NCBI RefSeq assembly: GCF_040183065.1
Contig: NC_091117.1
Span: 99,017,001-99,081,000, forward strand
Source of the DNA: Periplaneta americana
Lineage: Eukaryota; Arthropoda; Insecta; Blattodea; Blattidae
Length of the DNA stretch: 64,000 nucleotides
Reading direction: 5' to 3'
Shown here: positions 35,403-47,519 of the stretch, in pieces
Position numbering within the stretch: position 1 is the stretch's first letter
Layout: every line of letters starts with the position of its first letter
Made by a program: the position numbers and the translations under genes
Notes under the pieces: generated by a model
What the model saw: only the letters and a program-made list of their open reading frames with translations
Database searches by the model: none
What the model was told of the DNA's origin: nothing

Positions 35403-36224
35403 CAAGTTCAAGGTTTACGAAGTATAACGGCGGAGCTTTGAATACACTGAAAGAAAATGCAAATATAGTAAGATGTTATAGTAGGTTATCACAACGAAAT
35501 GGGGGGGGGGAGAAGATGCGCTGCAGGGACTATCATTGATATGAACGAAAGTAAATTTGAAGTTAATGTTCACCAAAGCGTTAACTACGTAATTATGACC
35601 GCGTTGCCGTTTTATTTTTAGTTTAGAGGATCCTGGCCTACCTCGTCATATAAAATTTTTCTATTACATACGAGTAATATTTAAATGAAAAAATTTATGT
35701 TTAAAGTTGCAAATTATTTATTAAGTACAATATGATATAATTTAAATTAGTATATGGAGAATGAAATTAAATCTTATGTTTAAATTGATAACTTTGACAC
35801 GTGTGGCTCGTAACAGGAACAGTCTGGCAGTGAGATATAATTGTTCATGCGCGGACTTGGTTAAACAATAATAAAAACCTAAACTAACCAAACTTAACTT
35901 TCGTATGTGCAAAATGTGTAACCGGAGAAAGAAGAAAACAAGAAAAATAACAGTGTCTAATGTTAACGTCAATATATTTGAAAATATAAGGAACAACATA
36001 TTTCTAATGAGAATATATTTCAAAATATTTTTAAAGAGTAACATAGGATACAATTAATTATACTTAATCACTCATTTAAAGTTTGTGTGACTGCAACCTG
36101 TGTATATATTTGTGTGACTTTACTTCGTTTATAGTGATTTTTTTTTTCCTTTTTATTTCTGTTATTGTATTTGTATTCCTGGTGTTGTGGAAGAGAAGGC
36201 CTGATGGCCTTAACTACACCAGAA

Positions 36225-36268
<44 letters not shown>

Positions 36269-37073
36269 CCTAACGAGAGTATATTTCAAAATATTAAAAA
36301 GCGTCATCACTGTCCGTGCGTCTAATTTAGACTAATACAAGTATCTGCTCATCAAACTCTATCTAACCTAGTCGTTAACTGTCAAAGATGTTGTAGTTAT
36401 GCCAGCCTATTTGATAATATCGATTCATATTCTTATCTGGAAATAGTAGGTATATTATCGATTTTATTCTAACATAGCCAACGTAATAAAATTAATTATT
36501 TTTTTTATATATTTCAGTAATATGTAATATCACTGCCTTCTCCAAACTTATTCATTATTCATTATGGCTTTTTACGCAAATGTTTTCCCAGGACCTTGTA
36601 GTGTTTAAATACCCGCCATGGTCACATGCAAACAATCTTTGGTTCTCAATTATTTAAACAATAGATATCGATAATTTCATTTATCGAACTGCTACTTCCG
36701 TTGACCTTTTTAGGAGAGATATTAACTGCATCTATTCCGTGCTATCTGTCAGTAATGTTCAGAACGAAGGAGGTAGAGAGAGAAGAAAAAACGAATTTCT
36801 CCTCCTAACCACGCCATAGGCCAACGTCCTTATGTTGGCGACATTGGGTATTTAGTTCTATTTAGTCGTAACCATAACGGCATGGTTAAAACCTACCGTA
36901 GCTAATTCTCCAGTTTAGCGGAAAAGGCTACTTAAATGGCATTTATGATGTTAAGCAAATCGGGGGAATTCCAGATAACTTTCACACTTCCATCTGACCT
37001 TAACTTCATTATTCCAGCCAGCACACAGTGTGTAATTTTCTAGGTAGACAAAAATCAAATTTAGACTTGTTTA
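35403..37073. other. Spacer with (AAAT)n tract
   Basis: An (AAAT)n microsatellite lies at about 36225-36267. Otherwise nothing was recognised. Confidence 0.5.
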
Positions 37074-37080
37074 GTTAGAT

Positions 37081-37351
37081 GTCTTTTTAATTTTTTACTT
37101 GGTTATTTAACGCGCTGTATCAACTACGATATTATTTAGCGTCGATGAGATTGGTGATAGTGAGATGATATTTGGCGAGATGAGGTCGAGGATTCGCCAT
37201 TTACATTACCTGACATTTGCGTTACGGTTGGGGAAAACCTCTGAAAAACCCAATCCGGTAATCAGCCCAAGCGGGAATCCAACCCGCGCGCGAGCGCAAC
37301 TCCGGATCGGTAGGCAAGCGCCTCAGCCGACAGAGCCGGTGGCTATGTTTT
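37081..37351 (-). repeat. SINE family S2, copy 1
   Basis: 7-bp flanking repeats GTTAGAT (37074-37080 and 37352-37358). The head is at the right: GCCACCGGCTCTGTCGGCTG and GGTTGGATTCCCGCTTGGG. The body has GGTTTTCCCCAACCGTAACG and the tail AAATAACCAAGTAAAAAATT. Same family as 61621-61884. Confidence 0.82.
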
Positions 37352-37849
37352 GTTAGATATAGGAGAATATGAATTATTCATATTCTTTAACATTTAGATA
37401 GTGTTGTGAGGGACAGCTTTTACTATTTTATCAGCAACAAGCTATTTTAGGAAGGATTGAACAATGAATTTTTTCTAACACTTCTTGCTCCTGTTCAGTA
37501 GTAGACAGAGATGCTTATTACTCGTATGTGGGTGAAAAGAGTCAATTATTGTTAGTGATTTATTGTGTTGTGAGACATGGAATCTGTTCAGATAGGTACG
37601 TTCTTACTAATGTAACTTCAATTTCAAGTTTGTAAAGTACACCGTGTCTCTAAAGTAAGTCCCTCTTTCAGTAATTTATAGCTCATAGTATGGCGGACAA
37701 TTTATGATGCATCAGGTGACATGTGCAAGAACAATTCATCCGGCTTTGTCTCGTTTTAATTAAAATTTCCCTGATAGGCCACAAGCTGCGCTGTGCGCAG
37801 CAATGTGTTTTATGCCATCTCACATCACAAACTGTATGGCCTGTTTTTC

Positions 37850-38238
37850 CCCATTATCTACCTCGACATCCTCCAATAGTGGTTAATGCCTCAACTATAT
37901 GAAAATTCGAATGATTATCTGTACCAGCAGGATGGCACAGCACACTTCCCCACTATCAATGTGAAATTCATGACTATCTCAATCTCACACTTCCACAACG
38001 TTGGATAGGACGAGTAGGAGACATGGACAACGCTTAGGCCTACATGAAATGGACGCCGAGATTTCCTGATTTAACCCCTGAGCTTATTGTGGGGTTGTAT
38101 AAAGGAAAAAGTCTACCATGAGGCGTGCAGGATCTACGAATGAGAATTGAAGAAGCCGCAGCCATGGTGACACCTGACATGTTATCTAGAGCCTGGCAGG
38201 AGTTGAATATCGCAGAAACCAACATGACCACGAGAACA
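37850..38238 (+). pseudogene. DDE_3-type (Tc/mariner-like) transposase fragment
   Basis: Readings MPQLYENSNDYLYQQDGTAH, LTLPQRWIGR and KWTPRFPDLTP correspond to the second-Asp block (QQDGAPxH) and the PRSPDLTPxDFF block of this transposase type. The third Asp is lost and frames shift between blocks. Confidence 0.72.
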
Positions 38239-38239
38239 G

Positions 38240-39200
38240 GAATCAGATTGACCATGATATGGAGTTAAAACATTGGCAGCATCCAGCTGACCACGTAAAA
38301 ATCAGAGAAGGAAAAGAGGACAACGAATATAATACAATTAAAATATTCACAGATGGGAGCAAAGGTGAACTCGGTGTTGGAGCAGGAGTAGCTATATTTA
38401 AAGAAGGCAACCTGGAGGAAGCGCTAAAATACAGACTGAATGGCAAATGTTCCAACAATCAGGCTGAACAACTAGCCATATTAAAAGCTATTCAACATGT
38501 ACAGACTCTGGAAAAAAACACCAAAAAATTTCAATATTTACAGACAGCAGGATAACATTAGACTCCCTTAGAAATCAAACATATCATACGCATCTTATAG
38601 AAGAAATCAGAAGAGAAGTAAAGGAAGCGGAGAGGAAGAAGTGGAAAATAGAATTCAACTGGATTAAGGCCCACGCTGGACACGAGGGGAATGAATTAGC
38701 AGATCAACTTGCGAAGGAGGCAGCACGCTCCGAGGATATTCCAGAGAGCTACAGCAAGACACCAAAAAGTGCAGTGAAAGGTGAAATACACACTCTCAGT
38801 TTAGTGAAGTGGCAAAACGAATGGGACAACACAGCAAAAGGAGAAATCACAAAATCTTTCTTCCCAAATATAAACGATCGGTTAAAATTGAAACTTAACA
38901 TAACCCCAAACTTCACAACTATAATAACAGGACACGGAAATATAAAATCTTATCTACATAAATATAAAATTATAGATAGCCCATTATGTCCATGCAACAA
39001 TGACGAACAAACGATAGATCATTTATTATACAATTGTAAATTACTTGTGAGAGAAAGACACATTCTGAAAGCGGCAGTTCTAAAGTCTGAAAACTGGCCA
39101 GTGAATAAAGACAAACTAGTGCACAAATACCAAAAGAACTTGATCAAATTTACTAAGAATATGAATGAATGAATGAATGAAATAGCCTTTGGATTTCCCG
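38240..39200 (+). pseudogene. R1-like LINE: RNase H and C-terminal zinc finger, 5'-truncated
   Basis: The first frame (38259-38555) has IKIFTDGSKGELGVGAGVAI (first RNase H Asp) and NNQAEQLAILKAI (Glu). A frameshift near 38530 moves to FTDSRITLDSL, FNWIKAHAGHEGNELADQLA (the last RNase H His/Asp) and, at 38774-39172, the tail with DSPLCPCNNDEQTIDHLLYN, the C-C-H-C finger of R1/Jockey-type ORF2. It ends in (GAAT)n at 39160. All reverse-transcriptase sequence upstream is missing, as expected for 5' truncation. Confidence 0.88.
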
Positions 39201-39878
39201 TGAAGGGCTATGGCCTCCTAAAAAGGGGATCTCTTTAGAGATCATGCGGTGAGCTAATCCGCATGACGGTAGATTCAGTTCTATATAAGTTTTGTTCATC
39301 GTTCGTCACTTGCACTCTCACTCGATACTGGCAAACTGTAGCGATCTCCATTCTTCTCGGTTCTTGGCTGTTCTGGACCACAGGGGTCCAGCTAGGCTCT
39401 TCATATACAATTTGACAAATTACAATGAAAGAAAAGTACAAAATTCATCCAACTATATTGCCTATAAAGAAACTTTTAGAACAATATAAAGTAATTATAT
39501 GAACATAGTTTAAGTTAAACCAATGCATGTAGTATTACTCCACAGTAATGGAGCATGCAGGCTGTAACAAAAAAAAATATATATATATACATATCGCTGC
39601 ACACATGACGCTCATGTCGAATCGCTGTAATGAAACAAAGACCTGGGGACCTTGTGCACCGTATGAGCCATCAAACATTGCTTAAGATTAAGTAGTATTA
39701 GAATAAAATGAATATTAAGTGGGACTTAGTTTAGAGACACGGTGTATTTTTCGTCTTACAGTAGGGTTTAAATATTATAATTGAAAAACTATTTTTTTAA
39801 GTTCTCCAATTATAATGTGAGTTTTAATATAGATGGTCAGAACAATTCTTTTATCATTTAATACAGTATCATTTAGAG

Positions 39879-40062
39879 CAGTGGTCGTTAGCACTATCTG
39901 AAATGAGTAAAGTGTATTCGGTGCAACATCATATGCCCCGTCGTGCAGTGGGCAGAGAGGGAGAGAGCATATCCTCCAGCAGCCACAGATGCACCATAGT
40001 GCAGTCTCTTATCCGCGAGTAAGAGACGCTAGCCCGAGGGTGCTCTGTGCTAATGACCGCTG
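39879..40062. mobile_element. hAT-type MITE, 184 bp
   Basis: Ends CAGTGGTCGTTAGCA and (reversed) CAGCGGTCATTAGCA, flanked by ATTTAGAG/ATTTAGAC (7 of 8 match). Interior GC-rich, non-coding. Confidence 0.85.
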
Positions 40063-40559
40063 ATTTAGACTGTTGAATCTCTGTTTTAAAGTTTGCGCGT
40101 TCTTGCGCGTCTATCAGTAATTGTTTTCAGTAGGGCATATGGTAACGCGGCGGCAACTGTTCCATGTTCAGCTTAACAGCAGAAAAGAATCATGGAATGA
40201 GGAAATTTTTAGTGACTATGATTGTTTTACGACTGCAAAATTATTAAAATCACATCGAACGCCAGGTTAAAATATATTGGAAACATTTTTATCTAAACTT
40301 AACAAACGCACCATGCATGGGTCAGAACGCAAATATAGTAACTAGACAAAATTAATAACTTCTCTACATTCTAACGCAGAGGTCTCCAAAAAGCGTATCG
40401 CCATTCGTGCTCTCGATGCTGCCCGCCGAACACAGTGTGCTGCAAGGCTAGAGAAGGGGAGAGACTCGTACCTCAGCAGATGGAAGCGATCAGTGGGGGA
40501 TCGCGGCAACGATCTGCTTGTGTTTACAAATAATAACATCAAAAGAATAAGAAATATCA

Positions 40560-41270
40560 TACGTTTGTATATTATTTTGACATATACTATGAAGCTGGAG
40601 CCCCTTCTGTTGCTATTGACACAAGTCATTGCAAATTCAACCTCTTCTGTTCTTTGATGCTTTTCAGTGTCTGGAAAAGATCTTCTCCAGTTGTATTTTG
40701 TAATTACATCTAGAAGACATTCAGACACAGGAAAATGTTCATTAACTCCTCGGATGAAAATTGCTAGGTGAGCTTCGTCATTTCTATCTGTGCTTTCGTC
40801 CAATGCAAGTGAGTAAGCTACAAACTGGTTAATTGTAATTTCGACTTCAGATTCAATTACATTTACAATCTTGAAATTCCTTCTCTGAACTGTAATTGGA
40901 AACAATTTAATTTTCTTGAACTCTGACTTTGTTCTGGACACAGCAGTCTATTGTAGTAGCGTTCTGTATGCACGATTTTACAAATGATGCTTCTGTAAAG
41001 GGCTTCATTGATTTTCCAATATTCCAAGTTAGAACATAGCTAGCAAGAAGCTGTTTTTGTTTAAGACTGAGAACACGTGTATGATTTGTGTTTGTATTTT
41101 CTTGTTTTATATTTATCAAAATATTTGTAGGCCTAAGCATTTCACCTAAAATTAAACAAAATACTATATGTTTGTCTTGCGGAACTGAGTGTAAACGTAT
41201 TGTAATATACTGATTATTATGTATAACCAACAGTTGTACAGATAGCCCCAAAATAAATTATTTTCACATG
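40560..41270 (-). pseudogene. hAT transposase (GTF2IRD2/ZBED5-like), truncated
   Basis: In protein order: LSLKQKQLLASYVLTWNIGK, KPFTEASFVKSC, then a frame change near 40930, RRNFKIVNVIESEVEITINQ, FVAYSLALDESTDRNDEAHL (the first catalytic Asp block, LDESTD) and AIFIRGVNEHFPVSECLLDV. The catalytic C-terminal half and dimerisation domain are absent. Confidence 0.8.
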
Positions 41271-41287
41271 TCCAACATGCCTGTAAA

Positions 41288-41514
41288 AATGTTATGTTTT
41301 ATTTAACGACGCTCGCAACTGCAGAGGTTATATCAGCGTCGCTGGATGTGCCGGAATTTTGTCCCGCAGGAGTTCTTTTACATGCCAGTAAATCTACTGA
41401 CATGAGCCTGTCGCATTTAAGCACACTTAAATGCCATCGACCTGGCCCGGGATCGAACCCACAAACTTGGGCATAGAAGGCCAGCGCTATACCAACTCGC
41501 CAACCAGGTCGACC
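41288..41514 (-). repeat. SINE family S4, copy 2
   Basis: 11-bp duplication ATGCCTGTAAA at 41277-41287 and 41515-41525. The minus-strand head is at the right end, with B box GGGTTCGATCCCGGGCC. It lies inside the hAT and so is younger than it. Confidence 0.93.
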
Positions 41515-41977
41515 ATGCCTGTAAATGTATGATATTCTTTGTGAAGAGTCGAGTATTGTCATCGCATGTTGAATTTTAACACACCCTTAAGAATTTTCGA
41601 ACAAATTAAACATTTCAAATTCTCCCCACTAACACAAAAAAGTTTCTCTTCCTATTCATCCTTGAATGTACTACGTTCATGATTAAAAGACCTTGTGAAA
41701 CGGTGGAACACGCCTACCAACACAGTGATAATGGCAATCCGCCACTGCTCTTCGTTTGCGCATAAACATTGAGTACAGTACAGGTGGGGATGGGTGAGGC
41801 GGGCGCGCTCATTACGTACTGGCTTCGGTTCCGTTCAGGGGCTTACTCGCGAGTACGCTTTTGGAGACGTCTGTTCTAACGGATTGTTATTAAACTTTGT
41901 ATAAGCCTTACATGTGATACATATGTTTTGTGTAGAAACTGATTACGTTTGCACAAGATGAACTACCCTTTTATAGC

Positions 41978-42226
41978 TTTTTTAGAAGGTTATTTTACGA
42001 TGCTTTATCAACATCTTAGGTTATTTAGTGTCTGAATGAGATGAACGTGATAATGCCGGTGAAATGAGTCCGGGGTCCAGCACCGAAAGTTACCCAGCAT
42101 TTTCTCATATCGGGTTGAGGGAAAACTCCAGAAAAACCTCAACCAGGTAACTTGCCCCGACCGGGAATCGAATCCTGGCCACCTGGTTTCGCTGCCAGAC
42201 CCTCTAACCGTTACTCCATAGGTGTG
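41978..42226 (-). repeat. SINE family S1, copy with exact duplication
   Basis: 14-bp duplication TACCCTTTTATAGC at 41964-41977 and 42227-42240. B box GGATTCGATTCCCGGTCGGG; body GTTACCTGGTTGAGGTTTTT and GGGTAACTTTCGGTGCTGGA. Confidence 0.93.
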
Positions 42227-42240
42227 TACCCTTTTATAGC

Positions 42241-43435
42241 GGGTGCATTTAGACAAAATTCATAACTTATCTCCTATCAATAAGATTTTATGAAACTCTG
42301 CACAAGAATCATAGGTAGCATAATAGATGTAACCAGAGTTTGCACACAAAAAATATTTGCTGTCTTAGCTCCTGTACAAAGTTTCATAAAATTTGTTGTG
42401 TAGGAGAGAAGTTGTTAATTTTGTGTAAATTCAGCCCCTGTAAAGGAGTAGTTCCTAGTATACAAACGTAATCAGAGTTTGCACACAAAAATTAAGTGCT
42501 ACATATAATGTCTATAAAAATTTTCATAACAATATGTTAGAATGTAGAGAAGTTGTTAATTCTGCCCATCTAGATTTGCGTTTTTGCACACTGTACAGTG
42601 CAGCGCTGTGAAATCATATATTCCAGCAATGGTCTCTCCGTAGTGTTAATGATATTCCCATGAAACTCGAAATTCTCTGGTTCAAGTAAGAACCGGTATA
42701 GATGGGTTTTTGAGGAGAAATATCCTTAGAATGCTCTCTGTAGGAAGGAAAGTGACGTCGGTTCTTAATGTTCTTCTTTTAGGACACACAGAGGAACACT
42801 GCCCCTTATTGTGAAGATCTAGGATGAAACTGTCTCCATTTGTCACTCGTGTCAAAGTGTAACTTTACTATTCGACATTACCGCGTATTGTCACATTTAT
42901 TATCCGGAATAATGACTTCCGTCGTTGATGTGTCCTTCCTCAGGAATTAAGTTACGCACTGTACGAGGCAAATATAATCCAGGAAGGTGTTCATATGAAA
43001 TATCTGGAGTAGTGACCAACTGACCAATCACCATAGAATAAGAATAAAGGTTAGAGAGTTTAGACTCAGAAATGGAATTCAACTCTGCCAGATTACCTGA
43101 GTTGTCGACGATATCAGAAAGTAGCAGCATCTATCCTAACATATATCACATAATGCGGGTAATTAATTTCGTGAAGTGGTTCTGCTTCATAATTGGATTT
43201 TAAACATTGTCAGATTAACAAAGTTTAGCATTATCCTCATCGCTCATATGTAGTAGACATGTAATTAAACATAAAAAATCATCCTAATATGAAGATAGTG
43301 AATTTGAATTCGCAGATGTTCCATCCTCGAATGGAATTAAACTTGCCAATTCGTCATAATTCCAGGCAGTTCGCTGTCGATTACAACTGGAGAGCTTTGA
43401 AAACAAAATTAAAATTAAACGGTGTTGTTTTTTAC
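42241..43435. other. Spacer left of the catalase exon
   Basis: Imperfect repeats of AGAGTTTGCACACAAAAA with GAAGTTGTTAATTTTGT occur at 42335-42430 and 42470-42560; the stretch 41927-41982 is partly inverted relative to 42436-42490. The catalase terminal exon should lie in this direction but was not recognised. Confidence 0.5.
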
Positions 43436-43565
43436 CTGGATTATAGGGGATGCATTCTTCAAGTTTCCTGCTATGTTATTCAGCATGTTCGTCTGCTGCT
43501 CCTTTGTAAGTTTGTTCCAGAACATCGTCGCTTGAGTGAAGTTGTCTTCGACACTGGAATTGTAC
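43436..43565 (-). CDS. Cat: Catalase, internal exon (C-terminal region)
   Basis: Catalase degrades hydrogen peroxide to water and oxygen in peroxisomes. The minus-strand exon follows aatttgcag and ends CAG/gtaaaa. It starts with the third base of an Arg codon and reads YNSSVEDNFTQATMFWNKLT, KEQQTNMLNNIAGNLKNASP, IIQ. This matches the C-terminal helical region of animal catalases (DNFxQ...FW.KVL, V.NIAGHL..A..FIQ). At 130 bases, its phase (1 + 43 codons) complements the exon at 61255-61481, which ends with two bases of the Arg codon. No lesion. Confidence 0.88.
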
Positions 43566-44304
43566 CTGCAAATTAGAACATTGTGTAGCTGTGTTGCAGG
43601 GCAAATTTTCGGATCCCATACAGTATATTACGTACTATTTATTTGTTTAATGCTCAAGACACTTGACACAAAGTCACTCCCGTTAAGGGTTATTAGGAAT
43701 GTTGCTAATGCCCCTGAAATCATTAAGAGCATTGCATTTATTGATGTGGTCCCAATCCATAACTGACCCTGCCTCTCCATACAGGACACATTCACGGGTT
43801 GGAAGAATGGATAGTCTATGCAGGTGAGCTGGGACTTGCAGCAACAAGAAACTTCTACATTACGACTGATGATGAAATTACTCTTGGAATGTGGCATTCA
43901 TTGTATCTCATCATCTTTAATGAATGATTCTGTGAATGCCAGGGTGTTACAACATTCACAATCGCCAAGAATTATCCGAACACAAAGCAGACGTTGCAGA
44001 GGGGTTTTTTTCGGGGTACTGCTGTTTGCCCACATAATTCCACTAAACTTCCACCTTCCTCTCACTTCACCTATCATCTGCATTAGAAATGTAGGCTGGG
44101 ATAGAGCCGTCTCTCTTTTACTTAGAGCCAATTGAAAATTTTCTTCATTAAATGCAAAAGGATGTACAACTTAAAAAAAAAAAGTGGCCGCATTCGTGAA
44201 CGGCGAATATTTTCTAAGTCCTCTTCGGATTATGGCGATGTTACACGATGCATGCGCTTATAGAGGCAGATTCAGAACTATGATGTCTAAGCAGGAGCCA
44301 TTCG

Positions 44305-44375
44305 ACATCTGCGCCTCATAGAGCAGCGGTAGATTTTTCACTTAATGATTCGAAGGTTGTGAGTACGAACATTGT
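44305..44375 (+). other. tRNA-like module 3 of element B
   Basis: GCGCCTCATAGAGCAGCGGT (A-box region) and GAAGGTTGTGAGTACGAACA (decayed B box), opposite in strand to the other two modules, as in element A. Confidence 0.5.
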
Positions 44376-44399
44376 TCAAGTTATCATTTTATTTTATTG

Positions 44400-44985
44400 T
44401 CGTTCGTTAACGGTATAAATAACATTCAAGTTAACATTTGTATTCTGTTATTGTTCTTTAGCGATATAAATAATATTCAAGTTATAATTTGTTTTCTGTT
44501 ATCGTTCTTTAGCGATATAAATAATATTCCAGTTATTTATATTCTGTTATCGTTCTTTAGAGATATAAATAATATTAAAGTTATCATTTATATTCCTTTA
44601 TCGTTCTTTAGCGATGTAAATAATGTTGAAGTTATTTATATTCTGTTATCGTTCTTCAGCGATATAGTCCGCACCTGTGGAGTAACGGTTAGCGCGTCTA
44701 GCCGAGAAACCAGGTGGCCCGGGTTCGATTCCCGGTTGGGACAAGTTACCTGGTTGAGGTTTTTCCGGGGTTTTCCCTCAACCCAATATGAGCAAATGCT
44801 GGGTAACTTTCGGTGCTGGGCCCCGGATTCATTTCACCGGCATTATCACCTTCATCTCATTCAGACGCTAAATAGCCTAAGATGTTGATAAAGCGTCGTA
44901 AAATAACGTACTAACTAACTTCAGCGATATAAATAATACCTATTCAAGTTATCATTTATATTCTATTATCGTTCTTTAGCGACAG
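44400..44985. repeat. Minisatellite of element B
   Basis: Five or more units of TTCTGTTATCGTTCTTTAGC plus GATATAAATAATATTCAAGT, the reverse complement of the element A unit. The S1 SINE splits it; its 13-bp duplication CTTCAGCGATATA is part of one unit. Confidence 0.88.
44667..44918 (+). repeat. SINE family S1, young copy
   Basis: Duplication CTTCAGCGATATA at 44654-44666 and 44919-44931. A box GTAACGGTTAGCGCGTCTAG, B box CCCGGGTTCGATTCCCGG. It has an open frame of over 60 codons across the body (RWPGFDSRLGQVTWLRFFRG), which is not a gene. Confidence 0.93.
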
Positions 44986-45559
44986 AAATTTAATGTAAAG
45001 TTTTGAACAATAAGCCTATAGCTGCATAATGCAAGTGTTAGTTTTTCTTCTTATGTAATTACACTAGCTGTACCCGTGCGCTCCGCTGCACTTATTAGAA
45101 ATAAATATAAAGTAATTACATAATTAAAATAGAACATTGGGTCCAGGGTAGATTCGTGTTTGATAGAAGAATAACACGTTTAATATGCTACTTAATTTAA
45201 ATTCTATTTAAATAATTAAAATGTTATCATTTTGGTCCAGAGACCATTCATTTGGTGCAAAGATAATTCGTTTAACATTTTTCTAAATTAGTCTTGAATG
45301 CATCCTTTAATAAATCACTCCAAATTAATAGAGTTGATTGTGTACGAAGATCATTTTTATGTTAACCTTACTGTACATTTTTTTTTTGTTAAGTTTATTT
45401 TATTCACGCCTTAACATCTGTGGTCATGTCGCGTGTTTAGAATGTGTGGGTATATCAGCAGGCCGATTTTACTCTTGTTGAGTTCCTGTTTCTATTGTGT
45501 GTTGTAGATGGCTTGTGTTCATGTAACTGATTATAGACTTTGATTAATGATTTTGGTAT

Positions 45560-45735
45560 TGGTAATTGAGGCGGTGATGAATAATGGCATGTATCTTTCC
45601 AATTCGGCATTTGCCTTTATGACTAAGGGAAATCATGAAAAACCCCAGTCAGATTGGTCGGCGACGGGGTTTTGAACCCGGGACCCCCGATTGCGTGTCT
45701 CAAATGCTACCGCCTGAGCCAGCTCGCTCGGTTGT
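45560..45735 (-). repeat. SINE family S3, copy 2
   Basis: Head at the right: GAGCGAGCTGGCTCAGGCGG and GGGGGTCCCGGGTTCAAAAC (B box); tail CATCACCGCCTCAATTACC. Nested in the Helitron, which is nested in element B. Confidence 0.83.
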
Positions 45736-46747
45736 ATATCATTGTTTATGCAAATAAAAAATGAGGTACCCTACATAAATATTATTTTAATAAACACAGG
45801 AAACGAATATGGGTAAATTATGGACACAGGAACGCCATTTCAAGACACCTTTTAAAATAACTCAGCTCCAGTGATCTCTATGGTAAAATGAGTGTGTAAA
45901 ATTAGAATATTTTATGTGGACCAAATAAAGTTGCAATAATCAAGTTATACAATATTTCTACAGAATATCAAGTTTTCTGTGCGTACAGATTTCTTTTCAT
46001 CTTACCTCAGTCCTCATTTGTAGCATTACATCCATCTAGAGAAACTACAAATTTCAAATAGTGAAGGTTAATTAGCTTCTGAGATTACTTCATACAAACA
46101 CACAAAATATTCTCTGTATATTAATGTTGATAAACGTCAAGGCCGCCTTAAATAGACGGAGTCATTTGTATTGATTTCACTGTAGCCATCGTCGTCGTTC
46201 TTGCAATAACTCCTATGTCACATATCGATTTTTAGATTTTTGCTCTATTAAATAACTTAAATAGTGATGCAGCAAATAAAACAATCTACTATATATATAT
46301 GCACTATGTTTCTTTCTTTCGAAAATGTAAGAATTCACAATCTCCTACGCACTACTGCCATAGAATGAATAAATTTTGTTTTTCTTCCTACTAAAAAATT
46401 TAATATTTTGCACATAGAACAACGACACTAATCTGAGGCGGCGGTGGAAATGTATTGTATTGTTATTTTAAAACTTTTGTATATCCTTAAATATCAGTCC
46501 TATCAAACGTTTTCCTGGGATAAAACTTATCGGAAATCATTTTTAAAGAAACTTTTGTGATGTAACATTGTTCACAAAAATCAATAATAAGCTAGATATT
46601 TCGGTTTATTTAATTCAGGCCCTCTTATAACCCCCCTTTTAAATAAAGTATTTTGAATGCCATGCAGCGTAAAATCTAAGTTACAACGAACTTAATTTAC
46701 GTTCCAATTTTCATCGAAATCCGTTCAGCCATTATCGCGTGAAAAGG

Positions 46748-46749
46748 TA

Positions 46750-46816
<67 letters not shown>
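46748..46816. repeat. (GACA)n microsatellite inside a Helitron
   Basis: About 17 GACA units. The sister Helitron has only a few TCTG/TATG units at the same internal site (57209-57237), so the tract grew after the copies separated. Confidence 0.92.
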
Positions 46817-46977
46817 CACAAAAATGTCAAAAAAGCGATTTTCAGTTTCAGGATGATTAATTATACATGTTAACACAAATTATTTTTAGAAAAGCGAAAA
46901 TTACCAGAAAAATTTCGCTTACAGATTTATTATTAGTATAGATTATATTATCGTGTAACACAATAAAATGAAAAGGA

Positions 46978-47050
46978 GTGACGAGGATTTTAACCTGAGA
47001 TGTTGACGTCTAAATTCCGACGCTCTTCCGACTGAACTAAGGGATACAAG
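46978..47050 (-). other. tRNA-like module 2 of element B
   Basis: Minus strand CCCTTAGTTCAGTCGGAAGA (A box) and CTCAGGTTAAAATCCTCG (B box), matching module 2 of element A. Confidence 0.55.
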
Positions 47051-47519
47051 TAAAGAAGCATATGCGGAAAAATTGGTCCAACCCCCCTCCAAGGCGTCCT
47101 AATGATTTGTGGAACCTCGTCCAGGATGCCTGAGCTGCCGTGACTGAGAACAGTTGCGATTTGAAAAGACTAGTCCATTCCATGCCCACTCGACTACAAG
47201 ATGTGATTGAGATGGGAGGAAGATAGACTAAATATTGAATCGTGGCCTTTTATTTTATTTTTGGGCTTTGAACTGTTTGAATTTTCTAAGACATACGCCA
47301 ATAAGTTTGTTTTGTTTATTCCCAAAAATATATTTTTGTTGAGAATAAAATCTTTTTCTTTCTTTCCATTTGCAATCATAATGTCATAATAAGTAATGGT
47401 GAAGTCATGGTATAAGACATTCATGAACCTAATGCTAATTACTAAAACAGTCATAAAAGAGACAGGAGCAGTTATATTTTTTCTCTCCCTTAAAAAAAAA
47501 AACATAAAAAATCACTAAG

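Larger units (their letters stand above)
37640..39744 (+). mobile_element. Tc/mariner-like element split by a LINE
   Basis: Ends CACCGTGTCTCTAAAGTAAG and (reversed) CACCGTGTCTCTAAACTAAG, with TA on both sides (37638-37639, 39745-39746). The left interior encodes transposase fragments; the centre is replaced by an R1-like LINE. Confidence 0.85.
40377..41873 (-). mobile_element. hAT transposon, 1.5 kb, with nested SINE
   Basis: Exact 8-bp duplication TTCTAACG at 40369-40376 and 41874-41881. Ends CAGAGGTCTCCAAAAAGCGT and (reversed) CAGACGTCTCCAAAAGCGTA. The S4 SINE at 41288-41514 is inserted inside it. Confidence 0.93.
45064..46942 (-). mobile_element. Helitron (non-autonomous), copy 1, nested in element B
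   Basis: On the minus strand it begins TCTATACTAATAATAAATCT and ends GCTAG, inserted between A and T (flanks 46943 and 45063), as Helitrons do. A terminal hairpin GTGCAGC/GCGCAC-like lies just before CTAG (CCGTGCGCTCCGCTGCAC on the plus strand). The interior matches 57083-58065, with the S3 SINE inserted and a longer (GACA)n tract. No Rep/helicase ORF. Confidence 0.9.

Noticed and set aside
42900..43130. Possible catalase terminal exon (PRTVRNLIPEEGHIND)
   Set aside because: It does not resemble the catalase C-terminus and has no convincing acceptor; left unassigned.
43628..44131. Minus-strand open stretch in the catalase intron
   Set aside because: One in-frame stop and no recognised domain; could be an unknown repeat, so not called a gene.
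44397..44888. 163-codon plus-strand ORF
   Set aside because: It runs through the element B minisatellite and the S1 SINE; the SINE body is open in one frame in several copies and is not protein-coding.
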